Shown: piece after piece, positions 62,522 through 64,000 of the stretch
How positions within the stretch are numbered: the stretch's first letter is position 1
How the letters are laid out: each line of letters begins with the position of its first letter
Origin: Bacteroidota bacterium
GTDB taxonomy: Bacteria > Bacteroidota > Bacteroidia > Chitinophagales > Chitinophagaceae
DNA length: 64,000 bases
Assembly: GCA_005882315.1 (NCBI GenBank)
Contig: VBAR01000001.1
Coordinates: 941,736-1,005,735 of the forward strand
Reading direction: 5' to 3'
Program-made: the position numbers and the translations under genes
The notes under the pieces: model-generated
The model's database searches: none
What the model saw: only the letters and a program-made list of their open reading frames with translations
Told to the model about the DNA's origin: nothing

Positions 62522-64000
62522 TTAATTAACTTTCAACTCAGGTATTCCATACTTCTTAATCAGTGCAAGCAGTACTCCATTTGTCCATCCAAATCCATCC
62601 TGTCCTTCATATTCGCCACCGCCAGCTTCAAGCTCTGTGTCCACTACATTATATTTTTCCATGAGCTTACCGGTTCGTTTATATACATCATCATTCAGTT
62701 TTATCCAGCATAAAGCAATTTCTTTTGCCAGATCATTCAAATCATAATTTTCTAATCCCTTTACTGTCATCCATTGCAGCGGAGCCCAGCCGTTGGGTGC
62801 ATCCCATTGCTGGCCGGTTGTTTCCAGCGTAGTCACTACTCCGCCGGGTTTTAAAAGCTTTTCTTTTACTAATACAGCAACTCGTTTTGCCTGTTCATCC
62901 GTTGCTATTTTGAAAAACAATGGAGTTACTCCCCCAAGTGTAAGTGAATGTTTTTGTTTTCCGTTTACAAAATCATAATCTACATAAAAGCCTTGCGCAT
63001 CATTCCAGCAGTATTTCTGAATAGCTGCTTTTCTTTTTTCTGCAAGTAGTTTATACTGTTCAACCTTTTTATCTTCCTTATTTAGTTCACAGGCTTCGGC
63101 AATTGTTTTTTCAAGATGCCAGAGCAAACAATTCAAATCAACCGGAACGATGTCAGTTGTATGAATAGTATCAAAAGATCTTCCATCTGCAAACCAGCGG
63201 CTGCTGTAATCCCAGCCCGACTCCGCTCCTGCCCGCAAATGACGATACAGTATTGAAGAGTTTTGCTTTGATTGAAGAGCCAGTTCCACATCCTCACGAT
63301 ATGATTCAGGCCTGGGTGTATCGTTCTTATCCCAATACCGGTTTAATAATTCTCCGTCCGGCATCTGCACAACATGGAAAGCTGCAATGTTTTCTTCCTT
63401 CAGTATTTCACTGCCCACCATCCAGAAATTATATTCCTTCTCAAGTTGTGGTAAATAATTAATTAATACCTTCTTTCCTTTTTCTTCACTCAGCAATCTA
63501 ACCATTAAAGAAAAGAACGGAGGTTGTGAACGACCCGTATAGTAAGTACGATTGCCATTCGGTATAAAACCAATTGTATCGATGAGATGAGAAAAATTAT
63601 TTACCATATTCTCAATCATATCTATACGGCCCGATGCCCGCAGACCTAACATAGTGAAATAACTATCCCAGTAATAAATTTCCCCAAACCTGCCACCGGG
63701 AACGATATAAGAATAAGGCAATGGGATCAATGAACCTTTTTGTGTATCAGGTTTGCGGGTAAGTACGGTCCATAATGATTCAATATGTTCAGTAATAGTT
63801 TTGCTTTCACTACCGGCAAATCCGGAATCAGGTATGTGAGGTAATTCAAAATGCTGAAGAACAAATTCTTTCAGATCAAAACCAGGGTTGGCTTTTTGAT
63901 TTTCATATTGGGTAGCTATTTCCTCTAAATCTTTTTTTGGTGTGCAATCCACAAATGTTTTTCCATCAGGAAAAATTTTTTGCAATTGTACTGCTTCAAA
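62522..64000 (-). CDS. Alpha,alpha-trehalase, glycoside hydrolase family 37 (5' end outside window)
   Basis: Trehalose hydrolase. The frame is open to the window edge and reads FEAVQLQKIFPDGKTFVDCTPKKD, which matches the internal N-terminal region of trehalases (LF-x-DVQ-x-x-x-LFPD-x-KTFVD). The gene therefore continues beyond 64000, and the TTG near 63985 is internal. Trehalase signature 1 is PGGRFGEIYYWDSYFTMLGL, signature 2 is QWDAPNGWAPLQW; catalytic Asp and Glu regions RESGWDYS-like (GAESGWDYSSRWF) and ETELEAGGGEYEGQDGFGWTNG are present. Export cannot be judged because the start is missing. Confidence 0.93.
   Translation of the reverse strand, partial: FEAVQLQKIFPDGKTFVDCTPKKDLEEIATQYENQKANPGFDLKEFVLQHFELPHIPDSGFAGSESKTITEHIESLWTVLTRKPDTQKGSLIPLPYSYIVPGGRFGEIYYWDSYFTMLGLRASGRIDMIENMVNNFSHLIDTIGFIPNGNRTYYTGRSQPPFFSLMVRLLSEEKGKKVLINYLPQLEKEYNFWMVGSEILKEENIAAFHVVQMPDGELLNRYWDKNDTPRPESYREDVELALQSKQNSSILYRHLRAGAESGWDYSSRWFADGRSFDTIHTTDIVPVDLNCLLWHLEKTIAEACELNKEDKKVEQYKLLAEKRKAAIQKYCWNDAQGFYVDYDFVNGKQKHSLTLGGVTPLFFKIATDEQAKRVAVLVKEKLLKPGGVVTTLETTGQQWDAPNGWAPLQWMTVKGLENYDLNDLAKEIALCWIKLNDDVYKRTGKLMEKYNVVDTELEAGGGEYEGQDGFGWTNGVLLALIKKYGIPELKVN

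Noticed and set aside
1-64000. CRISPR array, prophage, insertion sequence or integron
   Set aside because: No regularly spaced direct repeats, transposase, integrase or phage structural genes were seen. The only tandem repeats are inside coding sequence (59043-60797).

Overview
The window looks like a chromosome segment of a Bacteroidota member, most likely of the Chitinophagaceae type (inference). The signs are a SusC/SusD pair, many SpII lipoproteins with a CKK start, a type IX secretion C-terminal domain, exact matches to the Bacteroidota promoter (TTTG, 19 nt, TAnnTTTG), the order rplM-rpsI-rpsB-tsf, and AT-rich sequence with little Shine-Dalgarno signal.

Region 1 (1-13093) is a pectin utilisation locus. 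SusC, SusD and a DUF5123-like surface lipoprotein are followed by two PL1 pectate lyases, a CE12-type rhamnogalacturonan acetylesterase, a PL10 pectate lyase and a carbohydrate esterase cut by the window edge. A LacI-family regulator is divergent from susC. A GH28 polygalacturonase and a sulfatase (17279-20306) extend the theme. Between these two parts sits a compact three-gene operon (13099-17085): patatin phospholipase, TIR protein and alpha/beta-hydrolase. The last two share the same TPR-like C-terminal module. This is the best candidate for an undescribed immune or conflict system.

Region 2 (20385-31366) holds tRNA-Arg(CCT), a secreted VOC protein, a TPR membrane protein, a UvrD-like helicase fused to a Cys-bearing PD-(D/E)XK nuclease, an Ig-like lipoprotein, recR, and a methionine synthase split into two genes with a 30-codon hydrophobic ORF ending exactly at the second start.

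Region 3 (31370-42281) is a signalling region with a mosaic history. A LytTR regulator, a LytS-type kinase and an overlapping catalytically dead kinase homologue come first, then a beta-barrel protein and a vanadium haloperoxidase homologue. Next come gene scraps: a 102-bp copy of the metH 3' end and a 51-bp copy of the LytTR gene 3' end. These flank a 4.6-kb segment with a NarL-type regulator, a TPR-kinase and a Kelch lipoprotein. In the resident locus the two scraps abut, so the segment looks like a cassette inserted at, or brought from, a metH/LytTR junction.

Region 4 (42282-64000) is mostly housekeeping: FKBP isomerase, erythromycin-esterase-like protein, HAD phosphatase, MFS transporter, LOG protein, exonuclease III, HU, ribosomal protein THX, PdxH, UMP kinase, prohibitin homologue, the ribosomal operon L13-S9-S2-EF-Ts (S2 with a Gly/Arg-rich tail), MBL and HD hydrolases, a tandem-PKD T9SS cargo protein, a fructokinase-like kinase and a trehalase cut by the window end. 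No CRISPR array, rRNA, transposase or integrase was seen.
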